Shown piece after piece: positions 1-10,368 of a DNA stretch of 26,890 bases. Every line of letters begins with the position of its first letter. Position 1 is the stretch's first letter. The stretch is from positions 1-26,890 of the forward strand of contig JAYMTA010000559.1 in NCBI GenBank assembly GCA_036897625.1, written 5' to 3'. Below the pieces are notes generated by a model. The model was not told the DNA's origin, did no database searches, and worked only from the letters and a program-made list of their open reading frames with translations. The DNA is from Pelargonium cotyledonis (lineage: Eukaryota; Streptophyta; Magnoliopsida; Geraniales; Geraniaceae). The position numbers were made by a program, and so were the translations under genes.

Positions 1-871
1 ATTATTATTTAAATAAATAATTTTCAATTACAAATTAATGACATGTGTCACTCAATAAAATGCTCAATTGAAAATTTGAAAGTGACACATGTCACACAGA
101 TAGATATGGACTTGTCTTTAATATATATATTTATATATTAGATAATTACAAACATGATAGTTAAAATATAAATTGTTTCATGAATGTAAAAATAAATTGT
201 ATGATTTTAATTAGCAATATTGTGTTTGATCTACTTTATCACAATACGTAGAATGGTAAATTACGTGAGATACACATTAAAATTCTATATTAATAAACAC
301 ATTAAATAATTAAACTTATCTAATAATTAATTAAAAGATTATAAACATCATTAGCTGAGAAAGGTTCTACTTTTGGTTCGTGTGTTTATCATTTCTATGA
401 AACATACTTTTAAAAAGATAGCTAATGATGATAATGGAAGCATATTGAGTGGTTTGCATTAATCACTCTAAAAATTATTGACCATTTTATTATTTCAAAA
501 CAAAATACTCGTAAAAATCTTAAACAAAGCTATATGTAAATAAAGCTTTTGCTATGACTTTTATTCCGAAAAGTGTACCATTCGAATTAAAATGCGATCG
601 GTATTAAATGATGTTTTTATGCACCAAAGAAATTTAATTTTCAATTTGATGAAATATAAAAACTCATTATTAAAATATTGTGGGGACCAAAATTATTATT
701 CCTTGCACATCTAGGAAATTTATTGTTTATATACATGTGATATGACCAATATTAGGCTAATTATTTGAAATGATCATCTCACACGTAGCCTTTACATCAC
801 ATGCTCATAGTGTTGCAACAAAAAAATGTACAACATTAATTAATATTATAATTATTTTCGTCATAAAATAA
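1..871. other. AT-rich intergenic DNA, no gene seen
   Basis: Strongly AT-rich sequence with no reading frame of note on either strand. The only structure I see is a short perfect inverted repeat at 40-93, listed separately. Composition changes sharply at about 870-890, where a more GC-rich retroelement relic begins. Confidence 0.7.
40..93. repeat. Perfect 13-bp inverted repeat (hairpin)
   Basis: GACATGTGTCACT at 40-52 is the exact reverse complement of AGTGACACATGTC at 81-93, with a 28-bp AT-rich loop. It could be a remnant of a MITE or a chance palindrome extended around ACATGT. No target-site duplication is evident. Confidence 0.55.
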
Positions 872-885
872 ATGTCTACATTTAG

Positions 886-1505
886 ATGGGGGACATCTCG
901 GAGTGGGTCGAACGGCATGACATTCGACTTTGGGTCCAACTTCATGATATCCCGGAGGGCTTTCGGTCTGAGCAGGTATGCAAGGGGGCCGGGGAGTTCG
1001 TTGGTAAGTTTATCGAATCTGATCCCTATAATTTCACACGCAATACTTCATCATATTTGCGTATTAGGGTCCTGGTTGATGTGAGGAACCCGATAAAGAG
1101 AAGGTGGCGGGTTCCGGCAGTGGGGGGCCATGGTCATGGATAATGTTCAAGTATGAACCGAATTTTTGCTTCTTCTACGGTATTATGGGTCATAGTGACC
1201 AAGTGTGCAAGGAAAGGCTAAAAAACCCTAACCCGGGTGCTAAGCGAGCCTATTGGGTATGGTTGAGGGCGGCGGGGCGCCGTAGTAACAAGTAGGTGGG
1301 GGCGCATTGGCTCCGTGAGGGGGATGAGGTTAACAGTGGGGCGGTTCCTATGGAGGTGAGCAAATCGGTTTCAGTCGATCAAATTACAGCTCTAGAGGAG
1401 GCGGATGACTCCGCTTTCGTGGACGGCAAACAGCGCAGGACGTTGGAGGTAGGTAACCGTGAAGGGAGAGGGATGGGGGAGAAGGAGGAGCCCCCCTCCG
1501 CGTAA
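886..1505 (+). pseudogene. Decayed retroelement gag-like relic (DUF4283 plus zinc knuckle)
   Basis: The translation from 886 reads like the C-terminal part of a DUF4283 domain (LWVQLHDIPEGFRSEQ, then GEFVGKFIESDP and LRIRVLVDVRNPIKRR). In the next frame, from about 1104, it continues with WIMFKYEPNFCFFYGIMGHS, the plant retroelement zinc-knuckle region of the CX2CX4HX4C type. Visible damage: a frameshift between about 1104 and 1143, replacement of the second knuckle cysteine by tyrosine (C-F-F-Y), and a TAG stop at 1293-1295. The frame then continues to 1505 as a low-complexity acidic tail. The N-terminal part of the domain is missing. In plants this domain pair is usual upstream of LINE-type reverse transcriptases; no reverse transcriptase is recognisable here. 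The relic is more GC-rich than its surroundings, which fits an insertion. Confidence 0.75.
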
Positions 1506-2149
1506 GCTTGATGGTTGCCATGGTAAATCCGGATCTCTGGGCTTCCGGGGAATGCTAGCAACTCTAGATCTCATGTTAGGATTTAGATGTTTTTGTCTAG
1601 TATTATGGTTCTTATTTTACCGCTCATGTCGGGATGGAATCAGCGACGATGTAGGTGTTTTCCAGTGTGTAACTCCTAGATCCTATTCTAGTTTCTTTAG
1701 AAGTTGTAGGGTCTCTTGTAACTTCTATTTTGATTATTGTGAAATAATAATTGCGTTATTCTCCTCAAAAAAAAATGTTTACATTTTAGGTTTGTATTCA
1801 TGGATCGTGTGTATCAGAAAGAAGATAAAAATGCTATATTTTGGTGGCTCACTATTTCATTTTTTTAATTGGTTCGCAATTTGATTTTGTTTCAATATAA
1901 TCTTAAAATTATTGGCCTGGTTCTAGTTTTTTTTATAAGGAAAAACACCTTTATTAATATTCAATAGTGGAATACATTAGAAGCCTAACATATTCTACTA
2001 AGACCAGGCTATAACGCATAAACCAAGGTATATCCCAACCTCTAGTTATCTAATTGTACTATTTTTTTTATTTTAAATTAATCTCATGGTACAAACAAAT
2101 TCGATACTAAATACTATTTCTAAGACTAGTTAAAGCCAATAGAAATGAC

Positions 2150-2290
2150 TCATAAGGAATGACGCAATAGTTAAGAAACACGTCTCCATGTGGAAGGTCA
2201 GGTATTCAGTTTTCTTTCGTCAACGTGAGACAGGATTTTGGGTTAAAAGGGAAAAATTACCTTATGTTGTGTAGCTAAACGGATAAGAAA
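2150..2290 (+). mobile_element. Degenerate tRNA-derived SINE relic
   Basis: An A-box-like TGACGCAATAG (2160-2170) fits the consensus TRGYNNARNNG at 10 of 11 positions. It is followed by CTCCATGT and AAGGTC at about the spacing seen in the better preserved copy at 22441-22588, and later by TTGTGTAGCT, also shared with that copy. The B box is badly eroded (ATTCAGTTTTC). I take it to be an older member of the same family in the same orientation. Confidence 0.5.
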
Positions 2291-2326
2291 ATAATTTAAA
2301 GACAAAATAAAACAACCAAAACATGT

Positions 2327-2410
2327 TAAGCCAAGTGATTAAAATCTTTGGATTTCTTATGAGGTCACATTGTTACTTCGAGTATGAAGTATCGTTGTTG
2401 ATATACAAAA
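2327..2410 (+). mobile_element. Possible second SINE fragment
   Basis: TAAGCCAAGTG (2327-2337) resembles a pol III A box, and GGTCACATTGTTACTTCGAG (from about 2363) resembles the leader and B box of plant tRNA-derived SINEs (family pattern AGCCAAGTGGTTA ... GGTTCGAGTC). The B box matches weakly, and no 3' end or target duplication is visible. Confidence 0.3.
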
Positions 2411-2654
2411 AGAACATAAATAAATAAATAAAATCAAGTAGCAAATTGAAACAAAATATATAGTTTGAACATCAAAATAAAACATTAAATTTGGTAGAGA
2501 AAAATGTAAATATTTGTTTTTCTTCATAAAATAAAAAAAGTCAAATCATAAGGAATTGCGGGTACTCAGAAGTCAAAAAAGGAAGGCCAAAATAAAAATG
2601 GTAAATGAGGAAACTAAGCCTTCAAGAATAAAAATTGAGTGCCGTTGGGGCCTC

Positions 2655-2952
2655 CGATGACGTGGCACCCATAATAAAAATAATAAAATAAACAGTTAAT
2701 AAATTATAAATAAATAAATAAACACACTTCTCTCTCGGAAGATAATTCAGATTACGTAACTCTCTCTCTCGCTCTCTCCGAAAGATCTCTGAACAAAACA
2801 GAGAAGCAAAAACAGAGCAAAGCTTTGATCAATTTCTCCAATAAATCCACAATAATTGTGTATTAATATATATATATATAGATTCGTAAATAGACACACA
2901 AATCGGTTTATTCGTCGTCGCTTTTGGTGTTGATCGAGTGAAATTTGGATGT
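2655..2952 (+). promoter_or_regulatory. Promoter and 5' leader of TCP11-like gene
   Basis: A bZIP-type element TGACGTGGCA lies at 2658-2667; it combines a TGACG half site with ACGTGGC. A TATAAA at 2705-2710 is followed by pyrimidine-rich tracts (CTCTCTCTC near 2731 and 2762-2777) typical of plant 5' leaders, so transcription probably starts near 2735. The leader contains an (AT)n run ending at 2880. It contains no ATG until one at 2949, which overlaps the main start. Confidence 0.55.
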
Positions 2953-3273
2953 ATGGAGTCGCCGGAGAAGATGAACGGAGTGTCGATGGAGTTCCCTCTG
3001 AGCGGAGATGACGCGTCGTCGTTTACGTGGCCGCCGAGGCTTCCACGGAGGCTGCGTCGAAGGTTGCTTCTTGTGGACTGTCACAAGACGCCCTCTACTG
3101 CCGAGGACATCGAAGCCAAGCTTCATCTCGCCGATCTTCGCAGACAGGTCTCGCACAATTTCCACTCCTTGTTTCCGATTTCGTTTTCAATTTCTCATCT
3201 GCTTTTGTGTTTGGTGTTTTCACCGTGAGAATTTTGTCAGATAGGGGATTTCGAAATTAGTACTTTTTTGTGG

Positions 3274-3313
<40 letters not shown>

Positions 3314-6300
3314 TTTTTTAATTTTAATTTAATTTTTTTGAATTGGTCAATCACTTGTGCTGGTGTTTGGATGTTTAGAATATGAAGCAATTGAGCAAAG
3401 AATGATTGGGAAAGTGTGTTGTTTGTTTGGGAAGTGGAAAAAGTTTTAATCTTTGTTAGTTTTCTGATCATTTCTGGGCAGCCAAACATGGGGTTAGTAT
3501 TTTTGTTGTGAAATTTGTAGGCCTTGTTTTTGTTTTTGTTTTGTTTTCAAGGATGGTTTTGGTGTTAGGTAAGTGGTGGGTGCTTATGCTTCTTATACTA
3601 TTTTGAGTTTAGTTTTACTCATTTGCCCCTTTTTTTCTTCTTCACATGGGTGTTTTGCAAATATCATTTTCAATTTTTGGTTGAATCAATTAATGAGTTT
3701 GATAGTGAATTGGAGAAGGTAGTTGCTTCATTACATGATCATTTTTCCTTAAAATTTACATTGAATTTTATTAACTTCTTTGTACTCAATTGGTTGATGA
3801 CTTGTGATTGGTCTTTTGCTTTTCATGGATTCTGCTTTCTCGCTTGGTTTTAGGTTTAATTTTAGTATTCTTAAATAGAAGGCATCATCTTTTGTTATTC
3901 TACTGGTTCTAATTTGATACTACATGATATTGTGTAAATTTGACATTTGCTCATTTATTTTTATCATCTCTGAGAGCAGCAATTCTATGAGAGCTTGGTG
4001 AGCAAAGCGCGTCCAAAGCCAAGAAGCCCCTCACATTCTTCCTGTAGTGAAGAAGACCTTGGCCAGCGCCTGGAAGCAAAGCTCCAAGCCGCTGAGCAGA
4101 AAAGGTAATACAATTTAGTTAGTTAGGCGTCATATTCAATCTGCTTACTTGCTTGAGTTGTGCTAAAATTGACCAAACTTTTAGTAGAGTAGTGTGCCTG
4201 GAAAAGTCTTTGATTATTCTTGTATGAGTTAATTAGGCCCCTTGAATTGTTTGGTGAGTGAACTAACAATTTTGTTTTATGTACAACTGTAGTTAGTTTA
4301 TTGTCGGGGTTTCAAAAGATTCAGTAGTCTGTTTATGTGTTATGCTATCCACGCATAGCATATTTCTTGCATAATAGGCCATTCTGCATCATCTAAATTG
4401 AGTTACTATTATAATAACTTTTGAATTTTGTTTACGTGTATGATTCTCACCTCTTTGATGGTCTTATTGTTCTCTCAACACGACCCATCTCTGATAGTAT
4501 TGTGGATTCCATTACTTGTGATTCGCGTGAAGCTCGATTGGTTCCATAACACAATAGTGAATACTGAATAGTAGTTAATGCACAAGTTTTAACTTTTCTT
4601 TTTCAATATTAGGTTAAGCATTTTAGCGAAGGCTCAAATGCGCCTTGCTAGAATGGATGAGTTGCGACAGGCGGCCAAAATGGGTGTAGAAATGCGTTTT
4701 GAGAAGGAACGTAAGGAGCTTGTAATAAAAGTGGAGTCCCGTGTTCAACAGGCCGAAGCAAACAGGATGCTACTTCTCAGGGCTTACAGACAAAGAAGGG
4801 CCACCCTGAAGGAGCGGTCTTCTCAGTCAATAGTGCGACGAATGGCTAAGGAAAGCAAGTATAAGGAGAAAGTGCGTGCCGTAATTCAGCAAAAGCGTGT
4901 AGCTGCTGAGAAGAAGCGACTTGGATTACTGGAAGCAGAGAAGAAAAAGGCATGCGCTAGGATGTTGCAAGTGCACCAGGTAGCCCAGTCTGTCTCCCAC
5001 CAACGGGAGATCGAGAGAAGGAGAATGAGAGACCAATTGGAAAATCGGTTGCAGAAAGTATGCATTTTTTTTAAGTTAATATCTATAAATTGTTATTTGG
5101 CAGCTCTTGTTTTTTCTTCTTCCTGGTTTGGTATCTTCTCATAGTTTTATTTTGTTTTTTTATCAGGCAAAACGACAAAGAGCAGAATACTTGAGACAGA
5201 GAGGAAAGCTTCGTAATTGCAATTCTGTTAGAGTGAATTGGAGTCACAAGCAGGCAGATATTCTTTCCAGAAAATTAGCTAGGTATGTAACTTTTCTCGC
5301 TTTAACATTATTGCTGAATTAGTTTTTCAGTGATCAGAGTAGAAGAAAACATTTCTTCCAAAGGAGTTTAGCCTAATTTTGTAGATTTTTGTTATTAGGT
5401 GCTGGAGGCGATTCCTTAGTCTACGAAGAACTACTTTAACCTTGACAAAAGCTTATGATACTCTGGAAATTAATGAAAAGTCTATTAAGTCAATGCCTTT
5501 TGAGCAACTTGCTGTCCTGATGGAATCATCTACAACCCTGCAAACTCTTAAATCATTACTTGATCGGTTTGAGAGCCGACTTAGAGTCTCCAGAGCTGTT
5601 GCTGCTACCAATAATAATCTATCCAGATTTGACAACATTGATCACCTGCTCAAACGAGTTGCCACACCAAAAAGAAGGGTTACATCCAAGACTCCTATGA
5701 GGAGGAGAGAAGACAAATTGGCCGGTTCATCTAATGAGGCAGCCAAAAGCCCAGCTGCCAGAAGTCCTGCTAAAACATCGAGGTATCCTGTTAGGGTAGT
5801 TCTCTGTGCTTACATGATACTGGGCCATCCAGATGCAGTTTTCAGTGGTCAAGGGGACCGTGAGATAGCTCTGGCCAAATCTGCAGATGACTTTGTTAGA
5901 GAGTTTGAGTTGTTGACAAAGGTCATATTAGAAGGGCCTATACAGAGTTCTGATGAAGAGACTGAAGATTTGACGCCAAAACGTTGGACCTTCAGGTACC
6001 AACTTGCAGCATTTGATAAAGCATGGTGCTCTTACTTGAACTGCTTTGTCGCATGGAAGGTGAAGGATGCTCAGTTGCTGGTGGGGGATTTGGTGAGAGC
6101 AGCTTGTCACCTTGAACTCTCGATGATTCAGACTTGCAAGATGACCCCAGAGGGAGAAAGTGCCCCTCTTACTCATGACATGAAGGCAATTCAAACACAG
6201 GTACTAGTTTTTATTTTTTTTTGGATCAGCAAACAGGTTTTAGTTTTATTGATAATATGGAGAAAACAATATTCGGCAATTCAGTTGATGAAGAATAACA

Positions 6301-8836
6301 AAAAAATCTGGTTATTTCATTAGCCAGTAGACACTTTTCTTTTTATGCGCCTTTTGGGTTGACTGAAGTTCCATTATGTTTTTTGGTTTTTTTGTGCTCA
6401 TGTGTTAGATATTGTTCATGTTTGCAGGTTGCTGAAGATCAAAAACTTCTGAGGGAAAAAGTGCAACATTTGGGTGGAGATGCTGGGATTGAGCGCATGG
6501 AACGTGCAATTTCTGAAACACGCTCTAAATTCTTCGCAACGCAGGAGAACGGAAGCCCATTAGGGTCACCAATCATGCCCTCTCTGTTTCCCAACTCACC
6601 TAGTTCATCAGCAAGTCCTGATACTAGCTCAGATACAATAACTGATTTGGTTGAGGGGACTGAGAGGCCAAGCCGTGTAGTTCGCTCCTTATTTAAGGAT
6701 GCTTCCTTACCACCCAGAGTATCTAGTTCATCTCCGTCTTTGGGATCTTCTGTTTTGGTCTCGGAGAATGAATTGATTGTGAATGAACTTCTTCACGAGC
6801 AACATGCTTATACAGATAGCTTAAATGCTTCTGATGTAGATCAGAGAACTTTGGAGGTTTGTGTTAGATATTATCTAGCATGTGTTTGGTTATTTTGGTA
6901 CTTCAGTTTCAAGTCAATGTTTTATAGGTTAGTTCATCGCATGAACATGGAGATTTCAACTGATATAACTCCCTGTCCTCTTTAATTTGCAGGGAAAGAT
7001 TAGAGAAGCAATGGAGAAGGCTTTCTGGGATGACGTCATGGACTCCATGAAACAAGACGTTCCTAACTACGATAGGATAGTTGAACTCATGAGGGAGGTT
7101 AGAGATGAAATCTGCAAGATTGCTCCACATGACTGGGAAAATGATATTATTGAAGCTATCGATCTGGACATTTTCTCTCAGGTAGTGTCCAGTGTCCACA
7201 ATCATTACTATGTACCTGTAGTTTTTCTGCAGCCAAACAGCAAATACTAATCTTAAATTCTATGGTTTTTGTACTTAAAGGTCCTGAAGTCAGGTAATCT
7301 GGACATTAATTGCCTTCAGAGGATTCTAGAGTTCGCTTTTTCCACTCTGCAGAAGCTCACCTCTCCTGCAAACGAAGATGTGATGAAGGCCACTCATCAT
7401 AAGTTGTTGAAAGAGTTGGGTGAAACATGTCAAACCTGTGATGATTCCAATCATGCACATGTCATTGCTATGATCAAGGGTCTGCGCTTTGTCCTGGAGC
7501 AGATTCAGGTATTCACTGACACTTTTCTGGTTCATGATATCCAAAAGTGCCTGTATTGTAAATTTGTAACACAACTTTTTTTTTTTTTATCTCCTCAAAT
7601 AGACTCTGAAGCAAGAGATTAGCAAAGCTCGCATAAATATCATGAAGCCTTTGTTGAAAGGACCTGCGGGTGTGGATTACCTTAGGAAAGCATTTGCTGA
7701 CCGCTATGGATCTCCCTCTGAAGCCTACACTTCCTTACCATCGACAGTTCGGTGGATTTCATCTTTGTGGAATTGCAAAGATCAAGAGTGGGAAGAGCAC
7801 AAAAGGTTTTCCTTGGCTCTGACAACAAACAAAAGTTCATCTCATGAATTGCTTCCTCCCACCACCATTAGAACTGGTGGAAGTTTTCTGGTCAATTCAA
7901 GTGGAAGCCATGTGTCTTCCCGCACTACTACAAATGCTACAGGTTTGAAACTCTGTTCCTACTATGAACTAGTAATACAAGTGTTGTGTAATGAACTAGC
8001 CTTCATGCATAATCAGTTGACGTCTGATGTTTGAATCAGGTAACCAATTGCCAGAATGCAATGGAGGAACAGTTGATTTGATTGTGAGGCTTGGATTGTT
8101 AAAGTTAGTCAGTGGAGTTTCTGGTTTAACAAAAGGCGGCCTACCTTAAACCTTCATGCTTAATCTCGCTAGGTTGAGAGATGTTCAGGCTCAAATCCAG
8201 AAGATAATTGTAATTTCCACCAGGTAAGTGTTTTTGTGTGCGTAACGTTCAAGATTTGCAATGCTCACTGTACAACACTAACATAGAACTATGGTAAAAT
8301 GCAGCATTCTTGTTTGCCGACAGAATCTCATGAGCGAGCAAGTTGTAAACAATGCTGCTGACATGGAAATTATACTAACAAAATGCATTGACCAACTGAT
8401 GGAGCTCTTGGACAAGGTTCAAGATGCTGGCATCGAAGAAATCATCGAAACAATCAGCAACTTCTCACCAGACGATGACAGTGAGAAGCTTCATACAAGA
8501 AAGGTAGTCATGGCAAGGACGTTAACTAAAAGCTTACAGTCTGGGGATCCCGTGTTTGAAAAGGTATCCCGTGCTGTTTACTTGGCTGGAAGAGGAGTTA
8601 TGCTGGGAGGAACTGTCACCGGTGGAAAAGAACTGGCAGGAATGGTGGGAGTTGTGCTGGGAGGAACTGGCACCAGTGGAAAAGAACTTGCAGAAATGGC
8701 TCTCCGGAAGATCGGAGCTGCAGCAATGACTGAGAGGGTGGTGAAAGCTATGGATCTATTGCTGATGGTAGCTACTGTCTCGGTCAATGTTCATAAGCCA
8801 TGGTACAAACATCTAACCGATAATTTGCGTGCTTAA
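2953..8836 (+). CDS. TCP11-domain (T-complex protein 11-like) protein, interrupted by an in-frame stop
   Basis: Eleven exons: 2953-3147, 3980-4104, 4613-5057, 5167-5282, 5399-6200, 6428-6856, 6993-7181, 7281-7508, 7603-7942, 8040-8223, 8305-8836. All joins are GT-AG and frame-consistent, giving 1194 codons plus stop, close to the plant family length of about 1100-1200. Residues about 90-300 are a charged coiled coil rich in K, R, E and Q. The middle and C-terminal parts read as the TCP11 domain (for example [20 protein letters not shown], and FWDDVMDSM further on). The domain's molecular function in plants is poorly known, so none is assigned. Oddities: codon 993 is TAA (8147-8149) in exon 10, although the frame resumes at once and stays open to the normal end. 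If the stop is real the product ends at residue 992 and lacks about 200 residues. The last exon also has an 18-codon tandem duplication. ATG 2953 has weak context; the next in-frame ATG (codon 7, 2971) has A at -3. The neighbour downstream is TH1, as in Arabidopsis. Confidence 0.88.
3275..3310. repeat. Poly(T) run of 36 in intron 1
   Basis: An uninterrupted run of T in the 832-bp first intron of the TCP11-like gene. It is a likely length-variable microsatellite and a likely place for assembly error. Read on the other strand it could be the poly(A) tail of an old insertion, but nothing recognisable lies next to it. Confidence 0.9.
8594..8701 (+). repeat. In-frame 54-bp tandem duplication inside the last exon of the TCP11-like gene
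   Basis: Unit 1 (8594-8647) encodes [18 protein letters not shown] and unit 2 (8648-8701) encodes [18 protein letters not shown]. Nucleotide identity is high and the period is exactly 18 codons, so the frame is kept. From memory, related TCP11 proteins carry one such glycine-rich segment before the conserved alanine-rich stretch. Confidence 0.85.
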
Positions 8837-9700
8837 TCTGACTGATATGGCAAGTTGAAACGAATGAAATCACAAGAAAAGGTTATACACGAGCTCCTTT
8901 GTATATATAGTAGATCTTGTAGATGCGAAGCAAATCTATGATTGTGCAGATAAATGTTTCATGGGGACAATGTAAATGGTATTTAGATTGAAACTTAAGA
9001 ATGTTGTAAAGGTTTAGCTGGTAGATATGGTTGTGATGAACATGTGTCGTAGGAATGTGTAAATGGTATGTAGATTGAAGTTGAAGGAATGGTAGTTAAG
9101 TTGTGAAGTGTTTTTATCATTTCTTGTATAAATGGGATGGAAAATAATGGCTAAATGGCTAAATGTATGTGTAGTGGAAGTCTCTTTTCTCTTGTATTGA
9201 TATATTTAGTGGAAGTCTCTTTTTCTGTGTTCTTATTGTTGAGAGGTTATGCTTATATTTAGTGGAAGTCTCTTTCTCTTTGTTTACAGTGGAATAGTAG
9301 CAATGTGATTGGCTGATGAGTTATAGTTTCTTTCTAATTGGTCAAGTGATTTGTGAGATAAGTATGATTTATATTCAGGTCCCTGAATCTCTACTTATTT
9401 ATGAATATTATATGATTTATATTCCCCGATTTTTGACTTATTTATGAATATTATAAAGTAACCGAGACATGTTGGGTCAAACAATATTAGCAGTTTGAAT
9501 TCTCTTTAAGCTCTCAGATTCGATTCTTCATGCCCACAATATGGGATGAGATTATAAATGTGCGGTCTGATCTTTATAAGATGGGTCTAAAAATTCATGT
9601 ATTTCAGAACAGTTTGTGTACAGAAGTAAAGCAAACAACATACCAAAATTATGTGAAACATTTTCAAACTTTGTACAAGTAGTTACTCATCTGTTAGGGC
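8837..9700. other. 3' flank of TCP11-like gene with short local repeats
   Basis: The 3' untranslated region and spacer, with no gene. Several short duplications occur: TGTAAATGGTAT-T/G-TAGATTGAA at about 8972 and 9058; AGTGGAAGTCTCTTT three times (9173-9187, 9208-9222, 9261-9275); and a degenerate tandem pair beginning TATGATTTATATTC at 9363-9410 and 9411-9453. No strong AATAAA was found; the polyadenylation site is probably within the first 300 bases. Confidence 0.6.
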
Positions 9701-9935
9701 TAACAATATGTGAGTGTGTGTCATGTTTGTGTTGTGTTGAATGTGTGTTGCCGATCCTACACGAACATGACACATTCAATAGTCGTGCTGAACTGTTGAA
9801 AATCGAATATAATACGGTTGACATGAACACAATCCAACACATTTTACACGAAAGAACCAACGTGCTTGACACAACACTTTCCAACACGTCAAAATTAACT
9901 TACCAATTAACCTCAAATGTTGAATGTGTTATGCG
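9700..9935. repeat. AACAC/ACACG-rich repeat-like segment
   Basis: The segment repeats variants of TGTTGAATGTGT and ACACGAA on both strands, including an inverted pair TTGAATGTGT (9737-9746) and ACACATTCAA (9770-9779), and TGTTGAATGTGTT again near 9919. It resembles ACACGA-rich degenerate repeats common in plant transposon relics. A 127-codon frame spans it but looks non-coding. Family not identified. Confidence 0.35.
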
Positions 9936-9972
9936 CAAGCTTGGCCGTTCGAGCCGCAAATCTGTCATGGAA

Positions 9973-10368
9973 TGGGCCAAAATACTCGCACGTTCTTAGT
10001 TTGCAACTTTTGATTGACTTTAGCTTATTTTATTTAGCGAGACACATAGAACTGACGAAAAGTTGTTCGATAAAATAAGTGTGTTTTTTTGTCCCGGGCC
10101 ATTTAGACCCAGAACCCGCGTTATCAGGTATAGTCGTGCATGTCGTGAGTATCACAACATGACTAATTAATTCTGCGTGCAGCCCAAACCGATCACTAAA
10201 TATGTCGGATTGTCCCAGGCAATTACAGAATTTGTAAAACCAAACTCATAAATTTTGTGTTAAGCTTAAGCCAATAAGGTCCGGCCCATTTAGAAGGAGG
10301 ACGGAAATGGACCACACTTGACTTCGAAATGATTGCGCAGAAACTACTGGGTACAGTTGTTGCAATCC
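9973..10368 (+). promoter_or_regulatory. Putative TH1 promoter and leader with TGGGCY (site II) boxes
   Basis: TGGGCC at 9973-9978, AGCCCA at 10181-10186 and GGCCCA at 10283-10288 are site II-type elements, bound by TCP transcription factors and common in plant housekeeping and organelle-biogenesis promoters. No good TATA box is seen just upstream. ATGs at 10307 (five-codon frame) and 10329 (out of frame, overlapping the main start) would act as upstream starts if transcription begins before them. Confidence 0.45.

Larger units (their letters stand above)
1511..2640. other. Intergenic DNA between retroelement relic and TCP11-like gene
   Basis: No gene is seen. The frame open to about 1884 downstream of the gag relic shows no domain I recognise and may be further retroelement debris. 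SINE-like relics at about 2150-2290 and 2327-2410 are listed separately. The rest is AT-rich. Confidence 0.6.

Noticed and set aside
9616..9999. 127-codon open frame on the plus strand
   Set aside because: It runs through AACAC-rich repeat text, has no recognisable domain, and the composition follows the repeat rather than a coding pattern.
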